Numbered from the stretch's first letter, positions 1-8,578 are shown. The stretch: DNA of 64,000 nucleotides from Schaalia sp. HMT-172 (GCF_030644365.1 NZ_CP130058.1:1984001-2048000), one strand, 5' to 3'. The notes: generated by a model from the letters alone, not told the origin. A program made the numbers and translations.

Positions 1-2183
1 GCCAACCCGCCGCGCGGCGCACCGGCGCTGCCCCGCTTGGAGGGGACGGGGGCGGGGGCGGCGCCGGGCTGCCCGCTATCCCCGGCGTCAGCCGACGGGG
101 CGGGGGCGGCGCCCGCGCAGGTCACGGGAATCGTCACTCCGTCCGAGGCCTCGACGACCGTCGCGAAGTCGGTGGCCACCGTGACGGGAACGGTCACGAC
201 CTCGCCGGCCGCCCTGCCCTCGCACGCGCCCACGACCGTCACGGTCACGCTCGCCTGCCCGGCGCCGTCCGTCGTAATGATTGCGGCAGCGTCGGAGGCG
301 TGCGCGTCCACGAGGGAGTTATTGACCTCGGACACCGCCTGCGGCCCGCCCGCGCTCACGCGCACCTTGGAGGTGATGGAGGGTCCCTCGGAGAAGGACA
401 GGCCGCGCAGCGGGATCGTCACCGTCGATCCGTCGGCCACCGCCTCTGTGGGCAGGGTCAGGCCGATGGAGGACTTGGCCTCGCGCGGGGTCAGGCCACC
501 CGAGGCGCCCGCAGCCCGGTCCGCGACGCCCGAGTGGCGCGCCAAGTAATCGTTGAAGGAGTCGCGGTCCAGGTTCCCATTCGTGACCGCCGCACCCCCG
601 CGGGTCAGGGCCTCGAAGGAGTCGCCACCCGCCAGGAGGAAGGTCACCGAACCCACCGTATAGGTCGCGTCGGCCTTCAGGGGCTCGCCGTTGATCATCA
701 CCGAGGTAATACGCTCCCCGTAGGGCTTGGCAGGATCGTAGGTGTAGCGCACGTTCGAGGACAGGCCAAGCTTGAGCATCGGACGGGAATTCTGCGAGTT
801 CAAATCCGTCTTCCACTGCTGCTCAAGCGCGTCCTTGACGTCCGATCCCTTCAGCGTCACATACCCCAGCTCGTTGGAAAATGGCTCGACCTCGTAGGTC
901 TGCGCGTAGGTGATCGTGCCGTCCTCGCCGGGCACCAGGTCGGCTCGCAGGCCGCCCGCGTTGATCATGCCGATGTCGACGCTCTTCCCGTCCGGGGTGA
1001 GGATGGTCTCGCGCAGGGAATCGGCCACCAGGTCGCCCAGGGACGACTCGATGCCTCGGTTCGACCCCGGCTCGGTCGCGCCGTCAGGAGTGGTGAACAC
1101 GCCGCGCATGAAGGGGGTCCTATACCCGGTCGCGACGACGCGCTTGCCCGCTTCCTTCGAGTCGGCCTCGGCTTGATCGACGATTGCCTGCGTGGCCGGG
1201 TCGGCACCGCACTCGGCAACCGTGGCGGCCGGGATAAGGATCGAGTCGGCACTCGTCACCTGCCGCGTCGCCGGGTCAATCGTCAGGCGAATCAGGCCCA
1301 GGTTGTCTGTGTAGGAACCCGACGCGACGCCCGCCAGGCGCGGGTTCGCGGACTCGAAGTGCTCCACCGAGTTGACGTGGTCAAACTCGTAGGGCACGTG
1401 TGTGTCCCCGCCCATGAGGCCGTCGACGTCCTTGCCGACCTTGACGTAGTTGTTCTTCACGTCGTCGTCCAGCATGGCGATGACGACGTCGGCCCTGCCG
1501 CTCGTCTTCAGCTCTGCTGCCAGGGAGTTAATGCGAGCGATCGGATCCGTGAAGGTCAGGCCCGCCGTCGTTCCGGGGCTGAGCTTGTACGGCACATCCT
1601 GCGCGATCGCCCCAATGAAGGCGACCTTCACGCCCGAGGGCGACGTCCACACCTTGTAGTCCCCCAGGTAGGGGGTGCCGTCCCCGTAGGTGCCCATGCC
1701 CTCGATGTTGGCCCCCAGGTACGGGAAGGTCGCCTGCACATACTCGCTCGGGTTGGAGCCGTCGACACGCTGCTTAAAGACGGCCTGCCCCATGTCCAGC
1801 TCGTGGTTGCCGATCGTCGAGGCCAGGGGGTTCATCGTGTTCAGGGCCGCGATGGTCGGATTATCCTTGAGAGCCCCCGAGATGTAGGGGGAGGCACCGA
1901 TGTTGTCGCCCAGCAGCGTGAAGGACGAGTTCGGGTTGGCCTCCCGTGCCTTCTTCAGGTAGCAGTTCATCGCGGGCAGCCCAGCCTCGCGCACGCTTCC
2001 CTTCTTGGTGACCTGCTGAATGTGCCCGTGGACGTCGGTGAGCGTGTAGAGGTCCAGGGTGATCGGCGCGGCCTCGTCCTGTGAGGCCTCGTCCTGCCCG
2101 GCTGCGGCCGCCTGGCTCGGCAGCGAGGCCAGGGCCAGCGCGGCCACCGAGGCGAGCGCCAGATGCGTCCATTGTCTGCGCAT
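1..2183 (-). CDS. Surface 5'-nucleotidase / metallophosphoesterase, 3' end outside window
   Basis: Partial gene: 727 codons run from ATG at 2183 to the window edge without a stop. It begins with a signal peptide (basic start, Ala/Leu-rich core, about 26 residues). The metallophosphoesterase motifs follow in order: DVHGH, GDNIG, GNHELDMG and GDTH. A 5'-nucleotidase C-terminal domain carries NAGGLRAD and the substrate-stacking region near EVEPFSNEL. The family removes phosphate from nucleotides outside the cell. The last visible residues are a Pro/Ala linker ending GGLA, which could be the first residues of an LARTG sortase signal like that of the upstream gene (inference). It lies 62 bp behind the secreted nuclease gene on the same strand, so the two probably form a unit that scavenges phosphate and nucleosides from DNA. 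Confidence 0.9.
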   Translation of the reverse strand, partial: MRRQWTHLALASVAALALASLPSQAAAAGQDEASQDEAAPITLDLYTLTDVHGHIQQVTKKGSVREAGLPAMNCYLKKAREANPNSSFTLLGDNIGASPYISGALKDNPTIAALNTMNPLASTIGNHELDMGQAVFKQRVDGSNPSEYVQATFPYLGANIEGMGTYGDGTPYLGDYKVWTSPSGVKVAFIGAIAQDVPYKLSPGTTAGLTFTDPIARINSLAAELKTSGRADVVIAMLDDDVKNNYVKVGKDVDGLMGGDTHVPYEFDHVNSVEHFESANPRLAGVASGSYTDNLGLIRLTIDPATRQVTSADSILIPAATVAECGADPATQAIVDQAEADSKEAGKRVVATGYRTPFMRGVFTTPDGATEPGSNRGIESSLGDLVADSLRETILTPDGKSVDIGMINAGGLRADLVPGEDGTITYAQTYEVEPFSNELGYVTLKGSDVKDALEQQWKTDLNSQNSRPMLKLGLSSNVRYTYDPAKPYGERITSVMINGEPLKADATYTVGSVTFLLAGGDSFEALTRGGAAVTNGNLDRDSFNDYLARHSGVADRAAGASGGLTPREAKSSIGLTLPTEAVADGSTVTIPLRGLSFSEGPSITSKVRVSAGGPQAVSEVNNSLVDAHASDAAAIITTDGAGQASVTVTVVGACEGRAAGEVVTVPVTVATDFATVVEASDGVTIPVTCAGAAPAPSADAGDSGQPGAAPAPVPSKRGSAGAPRGGL

Positions 2184-2245
2184 GGTGTATTCCTTTCTGA
2201 GCGGCAACGGCGCCGCGTCGAGTCGTGGATGGGATGAATGAATGC

Positions 2246-4819
2246 CTAGGGGTGCCTGCGCCCGCACGCGAAACGTCGCGCCCCGGCGCGGGTGGCCGCT
2301 CCCGCCGCCGCGAGGAAGATTCCGATCCCGATGGCGGCCTCAGCGCTCGCTCCCGTGCGGGCGAGGCGCTGACGGGCGCTCGCGGGCGCCGGCGCCCCCG
2401 AAGGCCGGGACGAGGCCGTGGCCGGCCGGGCGGCTCGGCTCGGAGCGGGGATGGCGGGCTGGCGAGTCGGTGGGCTCGCCGGCGTGGGGGCCGCTCCCGG
2501 CGTGGGGGCCGCTCCCGGCGTGGGGGCCGGGTCGGCGCCGAGGAGGGTGAGCCCGATGATCTCGGGGTTGTGGTCCGAGGAGCGGTAGGGGTTGTCGGCC
2601 TCGACCGACAGGTGCGCGTTCATGCCCGCGCGCGAGTACTCGAAGGCGATGGACTCCTGGGCGTTGACGGCCCAGCTGATCACCCCAGCCAGGAGGGGCT
2701 CGGCGGCGGCGTTGGCGAAGACGTGGTCGAGGGAGCCCGAACGGCCCGAATACACATAGGAGGCGGGGCCCGCGCCGGACACGCGCGCCCACCCGGCACC
2801 TTCCAGGGCCTTGATCGGATCCTCCTGCGAGTAGGAGTTGAAGTCGCCGACCAGCAGCGTGGGCTTGTCGGCGTAGCGCGCCGCGAAGGAGGCCAGCGCC
2901 CTGGCTTGGGCGACGCGGATCGCGTTCGCGTTGCCTTGTCCGTCCCCGTTGTCCGCGTTGCCGGCGGGTGCGCCTTCGGGCACGGAGCCTTTTGACTTGA
3001 AGTGGTTGGCGATGACCACGAAGGTGGGGGCAGCGGCGCGTTCGAGGCTCACGCGAGCGAACTCTTGGGCGAGGGGCTGGCGCGCCAGGCCCGTGAAGGC
3101 CGGGTCATCGTGGATAACGGAGGACCCGACGGGGCTGACGCGTGCGGGCTTGTAGATGAAGGCGACGCGGATGACGTCCTCGTCCGCCGGGATGATCGGC
3201 GGGGAGGGCACGTAGGCCCACGTCCCAGCCCCCGCCGCCTCGTTGAGAGCATCGACCAAGCGGGCCAGGGACGCGTCGCGGTCCGTGCCGCTCCCGACGG
3301 CGAGGGGGTTTTCGATCTCCTCCAGGGCGACCACGTCGGCCCCGAGCGCGTTGATGGCGGCGATGATCTTGGCCTGCTGGTTGGCGAAGGCCTCGCGGGA
3401 GAAGGCTCCGCGCACCCTGCACTTCTTCGCGGTCACGAAGGCACCCGTGCGGTCCGGGTATCCCGTGCACCCGGCCTCGTCGACCCCCAGGTCGGAGAAG
3501 TAGTTCAGGACGTTGAAGGTGGCGACGCGCGTGTCCCCTCCGACCGTGGGCGCCCCCGGGCGCTGCCCGGTGATGGTGACGGGCGATCGGTCGGGGTGCC
3601 CGGCGACCATGGAGGTCGGCTGGAAGACGAAGGAGCCGTGCCGGGGCTCGAGCACCACGGGCCCATCGAAGGACACATGGTAGCCGACGCGCGCGGGAGC
3701 GCCGTTTGCCAGGTACGCGTAGGGAACCTCCGTCGCCGCGCCCTTGAGCAGGTTCGTGTTCGTGCCGTCGTCAAGGGCGATCACCCGCGCGGCGTTGGCG
3801 GCCTCGTAGTCGCGGGCCGCCTGGCCGGGAGCGACCACGTCGGTCGCCGAGCGCAGCGGCTCCGGGCCAGGCGTGAGCGCCAGGGTTCCATACTGGTTCG
3901 TCTGGTAGTTGTCGGTGATCGTCCACGTGCCCTGGGGTGCGAGCAGCATGGACTCGTAGGGCTCCGCCTGACCATCCGCGGGGACGCCGGTGACCGGAGT
4001 GGGGGCCACGGCCTCGCACCCGTCAACCTGCGCGAATCCTGTGGCGGACAGCTGCGTGAGGCTCTGCGGATTGCCCGTCGCGCTCGTCGCCGGGAACTCC
4101 CCGACCGTTCCGGTGACGCGCACGCACGTCCCCGGGGCCGGGACCTGGCCGTTCTTCCCCGCGTAGACGAAGAGCGCGTCCGAACTCGCGCGCCCTTCGT
4201 CCCACGCACCACCCGAGCCCGGGGTCTGGATCGTGTATCCGTCCAGGGTGGCGCCCAACCCCGATTCGGCGGCCGGGTAGGAGGCGGTCACGACGCCGAC
4301 CGTGGTGACGGTGGCTCCCATCATCGCGGAGTCATCCCCCGCACCCACGGCCTGAATATCCGGGATGGGCGTATCGACGAGGCCGGGGCCGGGTTCCCCC
4401 GATTGCGCGGCATTGCCGGGTTGGGCGGGAAGGGCAGGCTGCGCGGCTTGTAGGCCGCCCGCATGGGCTGCCAGGGCGGCGTCCGCGCCGCCTGCCTGCG
4501 AGGCATCGGCACCCGACGCTTCCGCCTTGGCTGGGTGCGCGGCATCTGCCGGTGTTGTCTGGGCGCCATTCGAGGGGGGCAGCGGCGTAGCGTCAGCCCG
4601 CGAGGCTTGCGGCGCAGCGGCTTGTGCGGTGTCTGATTGGGGGACCTGCGCGGCCTCTCCCTGCGTTGCTTCTCTCTTGTGTGCTTCCACCGCGCCCGAC
4701 TGGGTCGCTTCCACCACGCTCGCTTGGTCGACATCGACCGCCCACGACGCGGGTACAAGCCCCATCGCGGATAGCGCGAGCGCACCGAGTACCGCTAGCG
4801 ACCGTGTCCCGTACTTCAT
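2246..4819 (-). CDS. ExeM/NucH-type secreted nuclease, LARTG-anchored
   Basis: 857 residues. Signal peptide at 1-27, then a low-complexity Ala/Gln/Asp-rich stretch to about 150. An OB-fold-like region follows (about 155-385), then an endonuclease/exonuclease/phosphatase domain from about residue 430. That domain shows TFNVLNYFSD, ALEEIENP, NHFKSKGS, GDFNSYSQEDP and the closing SSDHNPEI catalytic motif. The tail has PTPGAA repeats, then LARTG, a hydrophobic helix and a basic end, which is a sortase signal. The family degrades extracellular DNA. AGAGGATA precedes the ATG. The 5'-nucleotidase gene follows on the same strand. Family assignment is firm; the DNA-versus-RNA substrate is not shown. 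Confidence 0.92.
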   Translation of the reverse strand: MKYGTRSLAVLGALALSAMGLVPASWAVDVDQASVVEATQSGAVEAHKREATQGEAAQVPQSDTAQAAAPQASRADATPLPPSNGAQTTPADAAHPAKAEASGADASQAGGADAALAAHAGGLQAAQPALPAQPGNAAQSGEPGPGLVDTPIPDIQAVGAGDDSAMMGATVTTVGVVTASYPAAESGLGATLDGYTIQTPGSGGAWDEGRASSDALFVYAGKNGQVPAPGTCVRVTGTVGEFPATSATGNPQSLTQLSATGFAQVDGCEAVAPTPVTGVPADGQAEPYESMLLAPQGTWTITDNYQTNQYGTLALTPGPEPLRSATDVVAPGQAARDYEAANAARVIALDDGTNTNLLKGAATEVPYAYLANGAPARVGYHVSFDGPVVLEPRHGSFVFQPTSMVAGHPDRSPVTITGQRPGAPTVGGDTRVATFNVLNYFSDLGVDEAGCTGYPDRTGAFVTAKKCRVRGAFSREAFANQQAKIIAAINALGADVVALEEIENPLAVGSGTDRDASLARLVDALNEAAGAGTWAYVPSPPIIPADEDVIRVAFIYKPARVSPVGSSVIHDDPAFTGLARQPLAQEFARVSLERAAAPTFVVIANHFKSKGSVPEGAPAGNADNGDGQGNANAIRVAQARALASFAARYADKPTLLVGDFNSYSQEDPIKALEGAGWARVSGAGPASYVYSGRSGSLDHVFANAAAEPLLAGVISWAVNAQESIAFEYSRAGMNAHLSVEADNPYRSSDHNPEIIGLTLLGADPAPTPGAAPTPGAAPTPASPPTRQPAIPAPSRAARPATASSRPSGAPAPASARQRLARTGASAEAAIGIGIFLAAAGAATRAGARRFACGRRHP

Positions 4820-5016
4820 CGGGATATCCTCTCAACCTCACCTCACCGTGAGGGGCCAACGAGCCCCGCGCCGCAGGCGTCTTTACCAACGGCAACACGA
4901 GTTGTGACAAGTGTAGGCGCATCCGGGCCCAAATGGAACCGCGCGAGAAAATTCCCTCGCTATCTGCCCGAGAGCGGGCGGGCGTTCAGGAAGGTCACTC
5001 GTGGGCGACAAACCAG

Positions 5017-5067
5017 CCCCGGCCTCGTGGCGCTCCCCGGCCTCGTGACCCCCAGCCCCGGCCTCGT
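5017..5067. repeat. Three direct copies of CCCCGGCCTCGT
   Basis: Perfect 12-bp copies start at 5017, 5035 and 5056, just downstream of the guaB3 stop. The core GGCCTCGT belongs to a motif that recurs at many gene borders in this window (see findings). No coding potential is evident here. Confidence 0.7.
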
Positions 5068-5086
5068 CCCCCTCGACGAGCGAGAA

Positions 5087-6211
5087 TCAGGACGCCGAAT
5101 ACGGGGAGACGACCACCTGGGCGCGCTGGAGGTCCTTCACCTCCGCGTACCCCGTCGAGGCCATGGTCCGCTTGAGGGCACCCACGAAGTTCAGCGATCC
5201 ATCCGCGCGGGTCGAAGGACCGTAGAGAATCTGCTCGAGCGTGCCCGTCGTCCCCACACGCACGCGCTGGCCACGCGGCATGTCCGGGTGGGTGGCCTCG
5301 GAGCCCCAGTGCCAGCCGCGCCCCGGCGCCTCCTCCGCGCGGGCGATGGCCGCACCCAGCATGACGGCGTCCGCGCCGCACGCGATCGCGCGCGCGAGGT
5401 CACCGCTGCGCCCAATGCCCCCGTCCGCGATGACGTGCACGTAGCGACCGCCGGACTCGTCCATGTAGTCGCGCCGGGCCGCCGCCACGTCCGCGATCGC
5501 CGTCGCCATCGGCGCGTGCACGCCCAGCGACTGGCGCGTCGAGTGCGCCGCTCCCCCACCAAAGCCAACGAGGACGCCGGCCGCGCCCGTGCGCATCAGG
5601 TGCAGGGCCGCCGTGTCCGTGCACACGCCTCCGACGATGACGGGGACGTCCAGCTCGTAGATGAAGCGCTTGAGGTTGAGGGGCTCGCGCCGCGACGACA
5701 CGTGCTCGGCGGACACTGTGGAGCCGCGAATAATGAACAGGTCGACGCCCGCGTCCACGACCGCGCGCCAATGCTGCTGGACGCGCTGGGGCGAGAGCTT
5801 GCCGGCGACGACCACGCCGGCCTCGCGCAGCTGCTTGAGCCGCTCCGTGATCAGCGAGGGCTTGATCGGCTCCGAATAGACGCGCTGGAGGGTCGCGATC
5901 GACTCCTCCTCGCCCAGGTGAGCGATCTGATCAAGAATCGGGGTGGGATCCTCGTAGCGGGTCCACAGTCCATCCAGATCCAGAACGCCGATGCCACCGA
6001 GGCGACCAAAGGCGATCGCGGTTTCCGGGCTCATCACCGAGTCCATAGGGGCGGCCATGAGAGGAATGTCGACGTGGTAGGCGTCGATCTGCCAGCCGAC
6101 GTTAACGTCCTCGGGATCGCGCGTACGCCGGGCGGGCACGAGCGCTATGTCGTCCAGTGTGTAGGCGCGCCGACCGCGCTTGCCGCGTCCGATTTCGACT
6201 TCGTGGCTCAT
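5087..6211 (-). CDS. guaB3: GuaB3-family IMP dehydrogenase-related protein
   Basis: 374 residues with the IMPDH/GMPR barrel (TLDDIALVPARRTRD near the start, PLMAAPMDSVMS, ADGGIGRSGDLARAIACGADAVMLG split across the phosphate-binding region). It lacks the two CBS domains found in GuaB. Where GuaB has the catalytic-Cys loop GSICTTR, this protein reads RGSTVSAEHVSS, as I recall for actinobacterial GuaB3 proteins, so classical IMPDH chemistry is uncertain. Actinobacteria usually carry this paralogue near guaB, as here. It presumably acts in purine nucleotide metabolism in the cytoplasm. Confidence 0.9.
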   Translation of the reverse strand: MSHEVEIGRGKRGRRAYTLDDIALVPARRTRDPEDVNVGWQIDAYHVDIPLMAAPMDSVMSPETAIAFGRLGGIGVLDLDGLWTRYEDPTPILDQIAHLGEEESIATLQRVYSEPIKPSLITERLKQLREAGVVVAGKLSPQRVQQHWRAVVDAGVDLFIIRGSTVSAEHVSSRREPLNLKRFIYELDVPVIVGGVCTDTAALHLMRTGAAGVLVGFGGGAAHSTRQSLGVHAPMATAIADVAAARRDYMDESGGRYVHVIADGGIGRSGDLARAIACGADAVMLGAAIARAEEAPGRGWHWGSEATHPDMPRGQRVRVGTTGTLEQILYGPSTRADGSLNFVGALKRTMASTGYAEVKDLQRAQVVVSPYSAS

Positions 6212-6311
6212 GGACAGATTCTACTGCCTTCTTCCCGCTTCTACCGCCTCCGGGACGCAGATGTGCCCGCCCTCTGCCACACTGGAGGAACCGGCAAGGA
6301 CAGGAGCAATC

Positions 6312-7064
6312 ATGAGCTGGATCGACGACCCGTGGATGGGTTTTGACACCGAGACGACGGGCGTGCGCGCGCTCAAGGACCGCCTCGTCACCGCCGCGCT
6401 GGTGCTGCGCATCGACGGTGCCTCCTACCGGTCCGGCGTCAGCGCCCCCGACCAGGTGGCGACCTGGCTGACCGACCCGGGCGTCGAGATCCCCGAGCAG
6501 GCCACGGCCGTCCACGGGATTACGACTGAGCAGGCGCGCCGCGACGGCCGCCCCATCGAGGAGGTCCTGCACGAGCTGGCCGGTTCCATCGTCGAGCACT
6601 GGCTGCGCGGCTACCCGGTCGTAGCCTTCAACGCGACCTATGACATCACGCTGGTCAACCAGGAGCTGCGCCGCCACCGCCTGGGTTCCTTCGAGGAGCG
6701 CCTGGAAGGCGCGCCGATGCTGGTCGTCGACCCGTTGGTTCTAGATCGGAAGCTCGACCGCTTCCGCAAGGGTAAGAAGACGCTGACGGAGATGGCTCCC
6801 GTCTATGGCGCGGTCGCCTCCCCGGACGCTCACACGGCCGAGGTCGACGTGGCCATGACGCTTGACGTGCTCGCCGGCATAGTGGATAAGTACCCGCAGC
6901 TGGCGTCGATGAGCGCCCTGGAGCTCATGGATTACCAGCTCCAGGCCCACCAGGATTGGGCCGAGGACTTCGAGAAGTACCTGCGCAAGCAGGGCAAGGA
7001 TGCAAACATCGACCGCGAGTGGCCCCAGATCATGCCGCGAGGCCGCGGCGACGACCAGCAGTAA
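6312..7064 (+). CDS. DnaQ-like 3'-5' exonuclease
   Basis: 250 residues. The DEDDh exonuclease motifs are visible: FDTETTG (ExoI), NATYDITLVNQE (ExoII) and HTAEVDVAMT (ExoIII, with the H and D five residues apart). The family removes 3' nucleotides from single-stranded DNA or RNA. An in-frame extension to 6180 exists, but ATG at 6312 is preceded by AGGA and gives MSWIDDPWMGFDTET, the normal N-terminus, so I use 6312. It is divergent from guaB3. A terminator-like hairpin follows 13 bp after the stop. The cellular role (repair, proofreading or RNA turnover) cannot be told from sequence. Confidence 0.88.
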   Translation: MSWIDDPWMGFDTETTGVRALKDRLVTAALVLRIDGASYRSGVSAPDQVATWLTDPGVEIPEQATAVHGITTEQARRDGRPIEEVLHELAGSIVEHWLRGYPVVAFNATYDITLVNQELRRHRLGSFEERLEGAPMLVVDPLVLDRKLDRFRKGKKTLTEMAPVYGAVASPDAHTAEVDVAMTLDVLAGIVDKYPQLASMSALELMDYQLQAHQDWAEDFEKYLRKQGKDANIDREWPQIMPRGRGDDQQ

Positions 7065-7076
7065 GGGCGCTTCAGG

Positions 7077-7099
7077 CGGGGGTCGGCGGCCGGCCCCCG
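7077..7099 (+). terminator. Hairpin after the exonuclease gene
   Basis: 10-bp stem with one G-T pair (7077-7086 with 7090-7099), loop CGG, followed by TTTCGTT. It fits an intrinsic terminator. Confidence 0.65.
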
Positions 7100-7226
7100 T
7101 TTCGTTGTGCCCGAGCTGTCCTCCGCGCGGCGCATGTACCAGGCAGCGGCCGGAGGCCGCGCCCGGTGGGCGGCCGCATGACCGGCTCAGCACGCGCTAC
7201 GCGCCACCAGTGCGGAGGGCGCTGGC

Positions 7227-7315
7227 GGGGCCGCGGGGCCTGGCCAGGCTTCGAGCCGACGCGCCGAGCGAAGCTCGCGGCGTGGACGGCGAGCGGGCGG
7301 GCCCGACGGCTCCCG
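7227..7315. repeat. GC-rich block, copy 1 of 3
   Basis: About 85 bp starting GGGGCCGCGGGGCCTGGCC and containing CGCCGAGCGAAGCTCGCGGCG, which folds into a hairpin. Near-identical blocks lie at 8360-8440 and 8438-8520. No gene is supported from 7100 to 8578; short open frames here give the same repeat-derived peptides again and again. Confidence 0.8.
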
Positions 7316-7325
7316 GCCACCAACG

Positions 7326-7435
7326 CACATCCGGATAGATAAGCAACATCCGGATAGGTAACGAGCATCCGGATAGCTTAATAACCTATCCGGATGTGCA
7401 TAACCTATCCACGTGCGCACAACCTATCCGGATAA
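7326..7435. repeat. ATCCGGAT palindrome array, copy R1
   Basis: Six ATCCGGAT-type palindromes start at 7329, 7348, 7367, 7388, 7407 (variant ATCCACGT) and 7426, spaced 19, 19, 21, 19 and 19 bp. The first three read CATCCGGATAG and the last three CCTATCCGGATG, so the left half is an imperfect reverse complement of the right half. The whole array could form one long hairpin or hold a ladder of protein sites. It contains no gene. Confidence 0.9.
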
Positions 7436-7535
7436 GCCCAGAGGGTATGGCAGGGAACGCTGGCCTGGTCACGTAACACGCAACGCGCGACCCGTGTGGA
7501 GGGCGCTGGCGGGGCCGCAGCCCCGGCCACCAACA

Positions 7536-7645
7536 CACATCCGGATAGGTAACGAACATCCGAATAGGTAAGCAGCATCCGGATAGCTTAATAACCTATC
7601 CGGATGTGCATAACCTATCCACGTGCGCACAACCTATCCAGATAA
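7536..7645. repeat. ATCCGGAT palindrome array, copy R2
   Basis: Same 110-bp layout as the array 200 bp upstream, with a few substitutions (ATCCGAAT in the second unit, TCCAGATAA at the end). It is followed by a shared tail beginning CACCTGGGGGCCACGGGTTT, which also follows copies R3 and R4 but not R1. Confidence 0.9.
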
Positions 7646-7738
7646 CACCTGGGGGCCACGGGTTTTGCCGAGCAACACACACCACGCATCACTAGTGTGA
7701 AGGTCGCCGACGGGGCCACAGGGTCTCACCGAATAAAA

Positions 7739-7845
7739 GTCGCACATAATTTCCCACGGTCAGTTTTCAAGCGCCGCTCAAAACGTTGCAATTCCGCCGA
7801 TGCACATTCAATGTTTGAAGCAGCCGCAAGGGAATTATGTGCGAC
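7739..7845. mobile_element. Small inverted-repeat element A (107 bp)
   Basis: Perfect 13-bp terminal inverted repeats: GTCGCACATAATT at 7739-7751 and its complement at 7833-7845. The DNA is clearly more AT-rich than its surroundings. A second element with the same layout, arm length and flanks lies at 54286-54394. No open frame of note is inside. It could be a MITE-like element or a structured RNA; the type assigned here is a guess from symmetry and copy number. Confidence 0.5.
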
Positions 7846-8003
7846 ATTGCCTAGGAACCATGCCTGCGACCGTCCTCGCGGCCCAGACCCCTCCAGGCGC
7901 GGTCCCGCCCGCGTCAAGGACCGGGTCAGTGCATGCGTCACGGTCACCGATAATGAGCAGCGGTCCCGCCCGCGTAAAGGACTGGGGCTCCCGGCCACCA
8001 ACA

Positions 8004-8094
8004 CACATCCGGATAGATAAGCAACATCCGGATAGGTAACGAACATCCGGATAGCTTAATAACCTATCCGGATGCGCATAACCTATCCAGATAA
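8004..8094. repeat. ATCCGGAT palindrome array, copy R3 (one unit short)
   Basis: Same array as R1, R2 and R4, but one 19-bp unit of the inverted half (the ACGTGCGCACAACCTATCC unit) is missing, leaving five palindromes. A clean single-unit deletion suggests slippage or unit-wise recombination. The CACCTGGGGG tail follows directly. Confidence 0.88.
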
Positions 8095-8185
8095 CACCTG
8101 GGGGCCACGGGTTTTGCCGAGCAACACGCACCACGCATCACCAGTGAGGAAGGCGCCGACGGGGCCGCAGCCCCGGCCACCAACA

Positions 8186-8295
8186 CACATCCGGATAGAT
8201 AAGCAACATCCGGATAGGTAACGAACATCCGGATAGCTTAATAACCTATCCGGATGCGCATAACCTATCCACGTGCGCACAACCTATCCAGATAA
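8186..8295. repeat. ATCCGGAT palindrome array, copy R4
   Basis: Full six-palindrome array, nearly identical to R3 plus the missing unit. It is preceded by the same GGCCGCAGCCCCGGCCACCA segment that precedes R2, so the repeating unit is larger than the array itself. Confidence 0.9.
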
Positions 8296-8359
8296 CACCT
8301 GGGGGCCACGGGTTTTGCCGAGCAACACGCAACGCGCGACCCGTGTAGAGGGCGCCGAC

Positions 8360-8520
8360 GGGGCCGCGGGGCCTGGCCGGGCTTCGAGCCGACGCGCCGG
8401 GCGAAGCTCGCGGCGTGGACGGCGAGCGGGCGGGCCCGCGGGGCCTGGCCAGGCTTCGAGCCGACGCGCCGAGCAAAGCTCGCGGCGTGGACGGCGAGTG
8501 GGCAGGCCCGACGGCACCCG
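8360..8520. repeat. GC-rich block, copies 2 and 3 in tandem
   Basis: Two head-to-tail copies, period about 75 bp, of the GC-rich block at 7227-7315. Differences are few (AGGC to GGGC, GAGCGAAG to GAGCAAAG). Two short copies of GGAACACCGGTGGCGCAGC-type sequence follow at 8519-8560. Confidence 0.8.
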
Positions 8521-8578
8521 GAACACCGGTGGCGCAGCCAACGGAACACCGGTGGCGCAGCAGCAACGCGGGTATGCG

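Noticed and set aside
300-2084. 594-aa open frame on the plus strand
   Set aside because: Arg/Gly/Val-rich antisense shadow of the 5'-nucleotidase gene, which has a signal peptide and all family motifs on the other strand.
7326-8295. CRISPR array
   Set aside because: Units are palindromes at 19-bp steps with no unique spacers, and no cas genes are present.
7187-8566. Many short open frames with PDVRYLSGCCLSIRMCVGGR-type peptides
   Set aside because: They are direct translations of the repeated DNA arrays, recur in several frames, and have no ribosome sites; DNA repetition explains them.
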